Positions 7,927 through 15,515 of a stretch of DNA of 49,161 nt are shown one piece after another. Both the position numbers and the translations under genes were made by a program. Source of the stretch: Rikenellaceae bacterium (GTDB taxonomy: Bacteria > Bacteroidota > Bacteroidia > Bacteroidales > Rikenellaceae); the NCBI GenBank assembly GCA_020859685.1, contig JAJBVT010000018.1:1-49161 (forward strand), read 5' to 3'. The stretch's first letter is position 1; every line of letters begins with the position of its first letter. Below the pieces are notes generated by a model. The model saw only the letters and a program-made list of their open reading frames with translations. It searched no databases and had not been told where the DNA came from.

Positions 7927-9423
7927 ATGAAAGTATATAAATTCGGTGGGGCATCGGTGGGTTCGGCGGAGGGAGTCGAGAATCTCCGGGAGATAGTTTC
8001 CGGGGCGGTGGACGGCGGCCTGCTGGTGGTGGTCTCGGCAATGGGCAAGACCACTAACGCGCTCGAAAGAGTTACGGCCGAGTTTATGGAAGGACGCCGG
8101 GAGGAGGCTCTCGATGCATTGGCCGCATCCGAGCAATACCACCGCGATATCTGCGTCGGCCTTTTCGGACCGACTGCCGACGGCGGCGATGCGATTCCGT
8201 GCGGCGCGCAGGCACTGTTCGGCGAACTGCGGCAGCTTATCTCGGATGGCACTCCGGAAGAATCGCAGTACGACTACTGGTACGACCGTATCGTAAGTTA
8301 CGGAGAACTGGCCTCTACGACCATCGTTGCCGAGTACCTGAACGCATCGGGTATCGAGGCCCGGTGGCTGGATATCCGCAAGTGTTTCATCACGGACAAC
8401 CGCCACCGCGACGCGAATATCGACCTTCCGGTCTCCGGTAAACTTCTGCGTGGCGTGGTCGACCGGGTATACGGAAACGGGAACCCGAACCGGAACTGGA
8501 ACTGGAATGGATTCGGGAACAAAAACGAGGACGGAAACCGGGATAGATGCGAGAATAATAACGGGGATGGCAACGGAAACGGAACTGACCCCGCCGCAGC
8601 AGCAGAGTCGTTCACCGTTCCCACAGGAGACGGGGTAAAGGTAACCGACCAGCGGAACGTCAACCGAAAAGTAATTATTACACAGGGCTTTATCGGCTCT
8701 ACGGCCGACGGGCAGACCACCACTCTCGGGCGCGAAGGCTCGGACTACTCGGCGGCCGTGGCGGCCAATATCCTCGATGCCGAGAGCCTTACGATTTGGA
8801 AGGATGTGGCCGGAATCCTCAACGCCGACCCGAAGTTCTTCCGCGGCACCCGGTTAATCCCCGAAATGAATTACCTCGACGCCATAGAGCTTGCGTACAG
8901 CGGCGCACAGGTCATTCATCCGAAAACCATCAAGCCTCTGCACAGTAAGGACATCCCCCTGTACGTCCGCCCGTTCCTCGATGCGGCGCAGCCCGGGAGC
9001 CTTATATCGGGACGTACCGGCGGACTTACCGGTACACCCGTTTTGATTCTGAAAAAGAACCAGGTACTTATATCGGTCAGGCCCAACGACTTCTCGTTCG
9101 TGCTCGAAGATAAACTGCCCGATATCTTCGAGCTGATGCGCCGTTACAATATCCGGATGAACCTTATCCAGAGTTCGGCCGTAAACCTGAGCCTGTGCGT
9201 GGACGAGAGCCGCCAACTCGAGGGTTTCGGCAAGGAGTTGCGTAATCACGATTTCCGTGTAGTTTACAACGCTGGAATGGAGCTGCTCACCATCCGGGGA
9301 TACGATAAACGGGCCTTCGAAAAGCATACCGCGGGGCCGGGTATATATCTGGTACAGAAGACCCGCCGTATCGTCCGTATTGTCCGTGAGCAGACCCCGC
9401 CGGAGCTGTGCCCGGAAATCTAA
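7927..9423 (+). CDS. lysC: Aspartate kinase with a low-complexity insert
   Basis: Phosphorylates aspartate, the first step of the lysine, threonine and methionine pathway. The chosen start MKVYKFGGASVGS puts the kinase KFGG(T/S)SVG motif at residues 5-12; the ATG at 7882 would add 15 unlikely residues. Other family motifs are LGREGSDYSA (about 267-276) and VIHPKTIKPL, followed by C-terminal ACT domains starting near ILISVRPNDF. The protein is 498 residues, longer than the usual monofunctional enzyme of about 440. The excess is an Asn/Gly-rich segment at about residues 183-222, inserted between VVDRVY and the conserved VNRKVIITQGFIG strand. The frame is kept, so the enzyme is probably active. 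Feedback control through the ACT domains is expected from the family. Confidence 0.93.
   Translation: MKVYKFGGASVGSAEGVENLREIVSGAVDGGLLVVVSAMGKTTNALERVTAEFMEGRREEALDALAASEQYHRDICVGLFGPTADGGDAIPCGAQALFGELRQLISDGTPEESQYDYWYDRIVSYGELASTTIVAEYLNASGIEARWLDIRKCFITDNRHRDANIDLPVSGKLLRGVVDRVYGNGNPNRNWNWNGFGNKNEDGNRDRCENNNGDGNGNGTDPAAAAESFTVPTGDGVKVTDQRNVNRKVIITQGFIGSTADGQTTTLGREGSDYSAAVAANILDAESLTIWKDVAGILNADPKFFRGTRLIPEMNYLDAIELAYSGAQVIHPKTIKPLHSKDIPLYVRPFLDAAQPGSLISGRTGGLTGTPVLILKKNQVLISVRPNDFSFVLEDKLPDIFELMRRYNIRMNLIQSSAVNLSLCVDESRQLEGFGKELRNHDFRVVYNAGMELLTIRGYDKRAFEKHTAGPGIYLVQKTRRIVRIVREQTPPELCPEI
8473..8590 (+). repeat. Low-complexity repeat inside lysC
   Basis: Degenerate 6-bp periodicity built from GGAAC-type units (for example GGAACTGGAACTGGAA) encodes alternating Asn with Gly, Arg, Trp or Lys. 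It looks like a minisatellite expansion that stayed in frame, because its length is compatible with an uninterrupted reading frame. Confidence 0.75.
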
Positions 9424-9588
9424 CCGGGCGGCACCCGCTTCTGTAACATCCACTTGGCGGGCTCCTATTCCCGCACGGTTTTGATTCCGCGTTTCTTGAT
9501 ATCGATCAACCACGGTTACAAGGGGTGCCGGGGAACCCGTTCGCCCTATTTCGGACCGAGTAGGTAAGGGGAATTTTTATTAAAGGTA

Positions 9589-10035
9589 GATTCTTCGCTT
9601 CGCTCAGAATGACATTTTAAATAGATAATTATTCACAATTTTACACTACTTATTTAAGCGGTCCGCCACCCCGCCCCGGCGGGCCGCACGCTCACAGAGG
9701 CGCCATGAAATATAATCTGTATGCGGGAAAGTTTATAATGCAGATTCTTCGCTTCGCTCAGAATGACATGTTTATATATATTTGGCTGTTTCGCTGCAAC
9801 TCGGAATAATTTTATATATTTTGTCTCAAAGAGCCGCCCTGACAATAATCTGTATCCGGGTAAGTTAATAATGCAGATTCTTCGTTTCGCACAGAATGAC
9901 ATTATGAAATAAATATAGCTGTTTCGTAGTAATTCGGTATAGCTTTAATTCGTCGCGGGGTAACCGCTCTGACCAATAAACTGTGTATCCGGGTAAGATA
10001 ATAATGACGATTCTTCGCTTCGCTCATAAATGATA
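9589..10035. repeat. Array of four degenerate repeats, spacing about 133-154 bp
   Basis: Cores start at 9589, 9743, 9876 and 10009. Each begins GATTCTTCG and most continue CTTCGCTCAGAATGACA, with ATTCT and AGAAT forming a small inverted repeat. Similarity extends beyond the core: copies 2-4 are preceded by ATCTGTATCCGGGTAAG-like sequence and AATAATG, and copies 2 and 3 are followed by GCTGTTTCG. Copy 4 is the most degraded (CTCATAAATGATA). This is a tandem array of a larger unit, not a CRISPR: the core is AT-mixed, the spacers are themselves related and there are no cas genes. Confidence 0.85.
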
Positions 10036-10102
10036 TTATATATAAATCGGCTAACCGAATGGGTAATGCAGCTCCAAACGCCGAAGGGTACCTCCAAAAT
10101 TT

Positions 10103-10130
10103 TTTGCCGCACAAAAAATAACTATCTTTG
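10103..10130 (+). promoter_or_regulatory. Promoter of the MATE gene
   Basis: TATCTTTG (10123-10130) matches TAnnTTTG, with TTTG at 10103-10106 upstream, spaced by 16 nt. It lies 47 nt before the ATG. Confidence 0.65.
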
Positions 10131-10177
10131 CGGTCTTTTGTGAAATTTTTTGCAAAAGATTTGTGAAGGAGGGAGTT

Positions 10178-11542
10178 ATGAAACCGGGGAAATACAGGGA
10201 ACATTACCTGCTGAACCTAAAGCTCGCGGGGCCGGTAGTGCTGTCACAGGTAGGACAGGTAACCGTGCAGATATTCGACAATGCGATGGTGGGGCGTCTG
10301 GGCGCTTTGCCCTTGGCAGCCGTATCGTTCGGCGGGACGATATTTTTTATGATTTTCGTGCTGGTGAACGGCCTTTCGATGGGTCTTACTCCCCTTGTCG
10401 GCGAGCAGTACGCCCGCGGACGTTTCCGCAGGGCGGCCGCCTATTTCCAGAATTCGCTTCTACTCTATACCGCACTGGGCATTGCCGCTTTCGCCTTGTC
10501 GCAGGCTATCGTGCCGTTGATGTTCCATATGAACCAGCCGGAAGAGGTGGTGACAGGTGCCGTACCGTACTACCGTTATGTCACCCTGTCGATAATACCC
10601 TTCATGCTCTTCGCCTCTTTCAAGCAGTTCCTCGAAGGGGTCGGCAACACCACGGCCAACATGGTGATAATAATTACGACCAACTGTATCAATATCGCCC
10701 TGAACTGGGTGTTTATTTACGGTAACCTCGGCGCTCCGGAAATGGGTGCGGCGGGGGCGGGACTGGCAACCCTAATCTCGCGGGTGTGTATGCCTGTTTT
10801 TGCCTTGGCCTACTTCCTGGGCAAGGAGAGGTTCCGGCGGTATTTCCGCTATTTCAAACGGGACGTTTTCGCGCTGAGGTGGAACGGCGATCTGGTAAGG
10901 ATTGGATTCCCGATTGCGGCGCAGATGTTCCTCGAAGGCGGTGCGTTCGCCCTCACATCTATAATGATGGGTTGGATTGGGACCAACGAAATCGCCGCCA
11001 ACCAGATAACCCTTATCGTATCCAACTTCGCCTTTATGGTGGTGGTGGGTATCGGGGCGGCCACCACCATACGGGTCAGCCACGAATTCGGCGCGGGCAA
11101 CCTCAAGCGGATGAGGCTCGCCGCGGGAGCATCGTACCGCATCACGCTGGCTTGGAATACGTTAACGGCGCTGATGTTCATTTTATTGCGCAACCGTATC
11201 CCCGCCCTGTTTACCACGGACCCTGAAGTTTTGCGTGTTGCGTCCAATCTGATGTGGTTCGCGGCGGCCTTCCAGTTTTCGGACGGGCTGCAGTGTATCT
11301 CGGTAGGTATACTGCGCGGCATGCAGGACGTGCGGCAGGTTATGTATATCGCATTCTTCTCCTATATCGTTATCAACCTGCCGGTGGGGTACCTCTGTGC
11401 TTTCGTGCTCGGATGGGGGCCGGGCGGGCTGTGGATTGGATTCATCTTCGGGTTGTCGGTGGCGGCCGCCCTTCTGATATACCGGTTCCGGCGTCGTTAC
11501 CGAGAGCTGCGGCGACTCCAGGTCCTGCGCAGCCGCAGGTAA
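10178..11542 (+). CDS. MATE family efflux transporter
   Basis: Inner-membrane exporter of drugs or metabolites driven by a sodium or proton gradient. The 454-residue protein has about twelve hydrophobic segments in two homologous halves. The N-terminal half starts LNLKLAGPVVLSQVGQ and contains DNAMVGRLG, both typical of the NorM/DinF-like superfamily. The start was set at ATG 10178 because AAGGAGGGA lies 3-11 nt upstream, an unusually good ribosome binding site for Bacteroidota; a GTG at 10163 is the alternative. The substrate cannot be told from the sequence. It appears monocistronic. Confidence 0.9.
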   Translation: MKPGKYREHYLLNLKLAGPVVLSQVGQVTVQIFDNAMVGRLGALPLAAVSFGGTIFFMIFVLVNGLSMGLTPLVGEQYARGRFRRAAAYFQNSLLLYTALGIAAFALSQAIVPLMFHMNQPEEVVTGAVPYYRYVTLSIIPFMLFASFKQFLEGVGNTTANMVIIITTNCINIALNWVFIYGNLGAPEMGAAGAGLATLISRVCMPVFALAYFLGKERFRRYFRYFKRDVFALRWNGDLVRIGFPIAAQMFLEGGAFALTSIMMGWIGTNEIAANQITLIVSNFAFMVVVGIGAATTIRVSHEFGAGNLKRMRLAAGASYRITLAWNTLTALMFILLRNRIPALFTTDPEVLRVASNLMWFAAAFQFSDGLQCISVGILRGMQDVRQVMYIAFFSYIVINLPVGYLCAFVLGWGPGGLWIGFIFGLSVAAALLIYRFRRRYRELRRLQVLRSRR

Positions 11543-11607
11543 AAGTGCCGGTTACCAGCCCGTTAAAAGCGTCGGCGAGGGTATGGGACCTTCCCGGAAA
11601 ATTTTAG

Positions 11608-11615
11608 TACCTTTG
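11608..11615 (+). promoter_or_regulatory. -7 promoter element for ricT-gldH-trmB
   Basis: TACCTTTG matches TAnnTTTG and lies 109 nt before the ricT ATG. A clear -33 element was not seen. Confidence 0.5.
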
Positions 11616-11724
11616 TGCGTATTGGCGGAAATGCTGCAAAAGGTCGGCGGCCGGACAATCCGGGCCTGCCCGGCGGGCGGGTTTTCCCCATTTCATAAAA
11701 TGCAAAGCGCAAGAAAGATATAAG

Positions 11725-13302
11725 ATGGATTGCAGGAAGACCAACAGTTGCTGTTCTCTGGATATGGGGCGCGGGTGCAAGTTTTGCAATTGCCAGGAAG
11801 AGGCCGAAGCGAGTATATGCGAGGGCTGTTTCAAGCTCCATGCTACGGACTGGCTGGCCGATATGCCCGAACAGAGCCGGAACGATATATTCGAAGTAAG
11901 GTTTAAAAACACTCGCCGGAGTTACTATAAGAACGTCAACAACCTACCTCTCAAACACGGGGATATAGTCGCCGTGGAGGCTTCGCCGGGTCACGATATC
12001 GGTATCGTGTCGCTCACGGGCGACATCGTCGCCCGCCAGATGAAACGCGTAGGGTTCAACCCGCTCAACGGCGAGTTCAAAAAGATTTACCGCAAGGCAA
12101 AATCCTACGACATTGAGAAGTGGCAGGAGGCCATCGCCCTCGAACACGAGACGATGATTCGCTCGCGGCAGATTGCGGCCGAGATGGGCCTTAACATGAA
12201 AATCGGCGACGTGGAGTATCAGGGCGACAAGATAAAAGCCATTTTTTACTACATCGCCGACGAGAGGGTCGATTTCCGGGAGCTAATAAAGGTTTTTGCT
12301 GACCAGTTTCGTATCCGCGTGGAGATGAAGCAGATAGGGGCGCGGCAGGAGGCCGGGCGCATAGGCGGTATCGGGTCGTGCGGCAGGGAGCTATGCTGCG
12401 CGTCGTGGATTTCGAACTTCGTATCGGTGACCACCAACGCGGCCCGCACGCAGGAGATTTCACTCAATCCGCAGAAGCTCGCCGGGCAGTGCAGCAAACT
12501 GAAATGTTGTCTGGTATACGAGCTGGACGACTACATAGACGCCCGCAAGGAGTTCCCGCACATCAACCAGCCGCTTCAGGCGCTCGACGGGGAGTACTAC
12601 CTCGTAAAGAACGATATACTGGCCCGCACCATGAGCTTCGGAACCAGTCCCGGCGCTATGGCGGGCATGATTACCCTGCCCGTGGAGCGGGTGAAGCAGA
12701 TACTCGAAGTCAACCGTAAAGGTCGCAAGGTGGACAGTGTACGGGACCTCTCGATACAGGAACCTGTCGCCGAGGACCCCGGTTTCGTGAACGTTATCGG
12801 CGAGGAGAGTATCACCAGGTTCGATAAGGCCAAGCCGGACAAAAACAGGCGGGGCCGCAGCAAGAAACGGGGCGAACACGCCGGTGAACCGCGCCAGGGG
12901 GAAGGCCGTAAGCAGGAGGGTCAGAGCGGCGGCCGCGAAAGCGGCAGGCAGGGCGATGGACGGAGCGACAGCCGAAGCGAAGGCCGGCAGGGCAACAACC
13001 GCCGCAACGACGGCCGAAGCGGCGAGAAGCGCGCAGAGGGCCGCAACAGTAACCAGCGCAGCGGCCGCGGCGAAGGCCGGAATGCCGAACGCAGCGGCTC
13101 ACAGGAAGGCCGGGGCGGCAACGCCGGTCAGGAGAACCGGGGCGGCAACACCGGTCAGGATAACCGGGGCGGCAACGCCGGTCAGGAGAACCGGGGCGGT
13201 GAGGAGAACCGCCAGCCGCGCCGAAGGCAGGCCAACCGCCGCCCTCAGGGGCAGCGGCAGAACCGGCAGGATAAGCCCAAAAGCGGAAACGACAAAGAAT
13301 AA
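11725..13302 (+). CDS. ricT: PSP1-domain protein, RicT/YaaT family, with a long Gly/Arg/Asn-rich tail
   Basis: Member of the family whose Bacillus representative RicT (YaaT) works in an Fe-S containing complex linked to RNA processing and sporulation. In Bacteroidota it is regularly found beside gldH, as here. The 525-residue protein opens with a cysteine-rich segment (Cys 3, 9, 10, 18, 21, 23, 32 and 35), followed by the PSP1 core with GRIGGIGSCGRELCC and CSKLKCC. From about residue 385 to the end it is a low-complexity tail rich in Gly, Arg, Asn, Gln and Glu, resembling RGG-type RNA-binding tails. The gene starts an apparent operon: gldH begins 10 bp after its stop. Confidence 0.85.
   Translation: MDCRKTNSCCSLDMGRGCKFCNCQEEAEASICEGCFKLHATDWLADMPEQSRNDIFEVRFKNTRRSYYKNVNNLPLKHGDIVAVEASPGHDIGIVSLTGDIVARQMKRVGFNPLNGEFKKIYRKAKSYDIEKWQEAIALEHETMIRSRQIAAEMGLNMKIGDVEYQGDKIKAIFYYIADERVDFRELIKVFADQFRIRVEMKQIGARQEAGRIGGIGSCGRELCCASWISNFVSVTTNAARTQEISLNPQKLAGQCSKLKCCLVYELDDYIDARKEFPHINQPLQALDGEYYLVKNDILARTMSFGTSPGAMAGMITLPVERVKQILEVNRKGRKVDSVRDLSIQEPVAEDPGFVNVIGEESITRFDKAKPDKNRRGRSKKRGEHAGEPRQGEGRKQEGQSGGRESGRQGDGRSDSRSEGRQGNNRRNDGRSGEKRAEGRNSNQRSGRGEGRNAERSGSQEGRGGNAGQENRGGNTGQDNRGGNAGQENRGGEENRQPRRRQANRRPQGQRQNRQDKPKSGNDKE
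13114..13200 (+). repeat. 27-bp tandem repeat in the ricT tail
   Basis: Three nearly identical 27-bp units begin at 13114, 13141 and 13168, with a partial fourth. Each encodes a nine-residue unit of the form GGNAGQENR. Differences are single bases (GCC/ACC, GAG/GAT). Copy number could vary between strains without breaking the frame. Confidence 0.9.
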
Positions 13303-13312
13303 CCGGCGCCCG

Positions 13313-13759
13313 ATGGTGAAGGCAGGCAGAGTGCCATACGCTATTATAGCCGCGATGGCGGCAATCCTTACCGGCTGTATGTCGTACCACACGGAGCGGG
13401 CGGCGGACGTCGACCCCGCGGGGTGGCAGCCTGCCGATACGGCGTGGGTGGCGGTGCCCAATACGGACACCTTGTCGGCCCGGGACTTATCTTTCATCGT
13501 GCGATACAACACCCGGATGCGGCACGAAGCCATATCGCTGACCGTCACGGTCGTCGCTCCCGACTCCGTGCGTTTCTCCGAGCAGGTCGTCCTGTATCCC
13601 CTGCCCCGTGCCGCAAAGCATTCCGACCACTACGAATCCGTAATTCCGTACCGGACCGGTAATGTTCTACGGCGACAGGGCTCCTATATGTTCGGTTTTA
13701 CGCCGTCGGAAAAACTCACAGGTATCACGGCCGTCGGGGTCGGCCACGGAAAAAACTAA
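13313..13759 (+). CDS. gldH: Gliding-motility-type lipoprotein GldH
   Basis: Small lipoprotein of the GldH family, needed for gliding in Flavobacterium but kept in many non-gliding Bacteroidota. The 148-residue protein starts MVKAGRVPYAIIAAMAAILTGC, so Cys at about residue 22 is the lipidation site. The body (DTLSARDLSFIVRYNT..., VAPDSVRFSEQVVLYPL) is a beta-rich periplasmic domain. The frame runs open far upstream through the ricT tail, but the leader peptide fixes the start at 13313. It lies between ricT and trmB (2-bp gap to trmB), the usual arrangement for the phylum. Its role in a non-gliding organism is unknown. Confidence 0.82.
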   Translation: MVKAGRVPYAIIAAMAAILTGCMSYHTERAADVDPAGWQPADTAWVAVPNTDTLSARDLSFIVRYNTRMRHEAISLTVTVVAPDSVRFSEQVVLYPLPRAAKHSDHYESVIPYRTGNVLRRQGSYMFGFTPSEKLTGITAVGVGHGKN

Positions 13760-13761
13760 CC

Positions 13762-14484
13762 ATGGGAAAAAATAAACACAAAAGGTTTCAGGAGAACCTT
13801 ACATTCACCAACCTCGTACAACCCCAATTCGGGGAGATATTCCGGAAAGACCATCCGCTGAAAGGGAATTGGAAGCGGGAGTTTTTCGGCAACGACCGGC
13901 CGCTGGTGCTCGAGTTGGGATGCGGCCGCGGCGAATACACCGTGGCGCTGGGTGAGATGTTCCCGGACAAGAATTTTATCGGAATAGATATAAAGGGCGC
14001 CCGGATGTGGCGCGGAGCCAAGACGGCCACCGAGAACGGCATGGCTAACGTAGGATTCCTGCGTACGAGAATCGAGTTTATCAACTCTTTCTTCGGCCCG
14101 GGGGAGGTGGACGAGATGTGGATAACATTTCCCGACCCGCAACTGAAAAAGAACCGCGTGAAGAAGCGGCTTACCGCGCCGCAGTTCCTCGAAATGTACT
14201 CGCGGTTCGTGAGGCCGGAGGCTCCCGTGCACCTTAAAACCGACTGCCTGCACCTCCACCTCTACACCAAAGCCGTGGCGAAGGCGAACGGACTGCAAAT
14301 CCTCTCGGCGTGCGACGATATCTACGGTAAGGGGGCTGCCGACGAGATACTCTCGGTAAAAACTACCTACGAGCAAAAATTCCTTGCGGACGGTATGGCT
14401 ATAACGTATGTTAGCTTTACGTTAGGAGACAAAAAAAATTTCGCAGCGCCGGACTTCGAACCGGATAATAACTTATCTTTATAG
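13762..14484 (+). CDS. trmB: tRNA (guanosine(46)-N7)-methyltransferase
   Basis: Methylates G46 in the variable loop of tRNAs using S-adenosylmethionine. The 240-residue protein has the SAM-binding motif LELGCGRGEYT (residues 50-60), GIDIKGARMWRGA, and the family hallmark TFPDPQLKKNRVKKRL. The length is normal. It begins 2 bp after the gldH stop, so it is the last gene of the ricT-gldH-trmB operon. Confidence 0.95.
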   Translation: MGKNKHKRFQENLTFTNLVQPQFGEIFRKDHPLKGNWKREFFGNDRPLVLELGCGRGEYTVALGEMFPDKNFIGIDIKGARMWRGAKTATENGMANVGFLRTRIEFINSFFGPGEVDEMWITFPDPQLKKNRVKKRLTAPQFLEMYSRFVRPEAPVHLKTDCLHLHLYTKAVAKANGLQILSACDDIYGKGAADEILSVKTTYEQKFLADGMAITYVSFTLGDKKNFAAPDFEPDNNLSL

Positions 14485-14557
14485 TCGCAGACGGTGCATC
14501 ATACCTACGGGAAATGCCCCTGACGACCATCTTAATTAATCTGAAGACCCGAACGGA

Positions 14558-15346
14558 ATGATAAGGCGATACGGGAACTATCCCATCCACGCCGCCGTGA
14601 TACATGGCGGTCCCGGTGCCCAAGGCTCGCTGGGATGCGTGGCCAAGGAGTTGGGTGCGATGGGTTACGGTATAATCGAACCGTTCCAGACCGGATATTC
14701 GATAGCCGCCCTCGTAAAGGAACTCGAATCCCAATTACGAAGCAAAGTACGTCAGCCCGCATACCTGATAGGCCACTCGTGGGGAGCGTGGCTCTCCCTG
14801 ATATTCGCCTCCCAGCACCCCGACATGGTAAAGGGGCTTGTACTGGTGGGCTGCGCACCGTTCGACGAGAAATACGTTTCGCATATTACCACCAGCCGCC
14901 TGAAGAAGTTCAGCCCCGATGAGCAGAAGATGTACGAGAAGCTGATAGAAGAGATTACGGACAGTTGCTGCGAGACAAATTTCACAAAACACCTGCTGGA
15001 CATTATCAGCCGGGCCGACAATCACGACACCGAAGAATGCCGAGAGTGCAGGATTGCCGATATGAATTTCGACCAGCGGGCATACAACGTGGTGTGGGGC
15101 GAGGCTCTTCGGCTTAGGCACAACGGAAGTTTCGCGGAAATTTTCTCACGCATCACCTGCCCGGTGCACGTAATCCACGGCTACAACGACCCCCATCCCT
15201 ACTACGCAATCGAGGAGTACCTCAAGGAGCACGAGGTGGATTATTACAGTACCATACTGGACAACTGCGGCCACTACCCGTTCCACGAGAAGGCCTGCAA
15301 AGGGAAATTCTTCGAAATAATCAAGCGGATACTCGATAAGAAGTAG
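14558..15346 (+). CDS. Alpha/beta hydrolase, proline iminopeptidase-like
   Basis: The 262-residue cytosolic hydrolase has the oxyanion motif HGGPG (residues 16-20), typical of proline iminopeptidases and related hydrolases, the nucleophile elbow GHSWG (Ser74), an acid in IHGYNDPHP and the catalytic His in DNCGHYPFHE. It lacks a signal peptide. A cap region rich in charged residues and cysteines (about 100-170) separates the two halves. The substrate is not evident; peptides, esters or lactones are possible. It stands 73 bp after trmB and could be read from the same transcript. Confidence 0.75.
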   Translation: MIRRYGNYPIHAAVIHGGPGAQGSLGCVAKELGAMGYGIIEPFQTGYSIAALVKELESQLRSKVRQPAYLIGHSWGAWLSLIFASQHPDMVKGLVLVGCAPFDEKYVSHITTSRLKKFSPDEQKMYEKLIEEITDSCCETNFTKHLLDIISRADNHDTEECRECRIADMNFDQRAYNVVWGEALRLRHNGSFAEIFSRITCPVHVIHGYNDPHPYYAIEEYLKEHEVDYYSTILDNCGHYPFHEKACKGKFFEIIKRILDKK

Positions 15347-15467
15347 GGCGGGATAACATCTGTTTATCACCCCAGACCGCAGGCGGTCAGATTATCGGTA
15401 CTAACCTTTGCCTGCCGCGTGTGCGAGAACCTTATTACTGTTCCCGTCTCGTGACAGGATAAACCAA

Positions 15468-15505
15468 AGCGGGACGGTTCCTGACAGAACCGTCCCGCTC
15501 TTAGT
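15468..15505. terminator. Terminator between the hydrolase and glycyl radical enzyme genes
   Basis: A perfect 13-bp stem AGCGGGACGGTTC / GAACCGTCCCGCT (15468-15480 with 15487-15499) has a six-base loop. On the minus strand it is followed by TTGGTTT, so it serves mainly the glycyl radical enzyme gene that ends at 15516. Confidence 0.85.
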
Positions 15506-15515
15506 TGAGAAACAC

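Larger units (their letters stand above)
9424..10177. other. Non-coding region carrying a degenerate repeat array
   Basis: No gene is supported here. It holds four copies of a repeat (listed separately), an AT-rich background unlike the flanking genes, and the promoter of the MATE gene at its right end. Confidence 0.7.

Noticed and set aside
9589-10035. CRISPR array
   Set aside because: Units are spaced 133-154 bp, the intervals are themselves related, the repeats are degenerate, and no cas genes are present.
12884-13312. Upstream extension of the gldH frame
   Set aside because: Overlaps the ricT tail and encodes Ala/Arg-rich noise; the lipoprotein leader sets the start at 13313.
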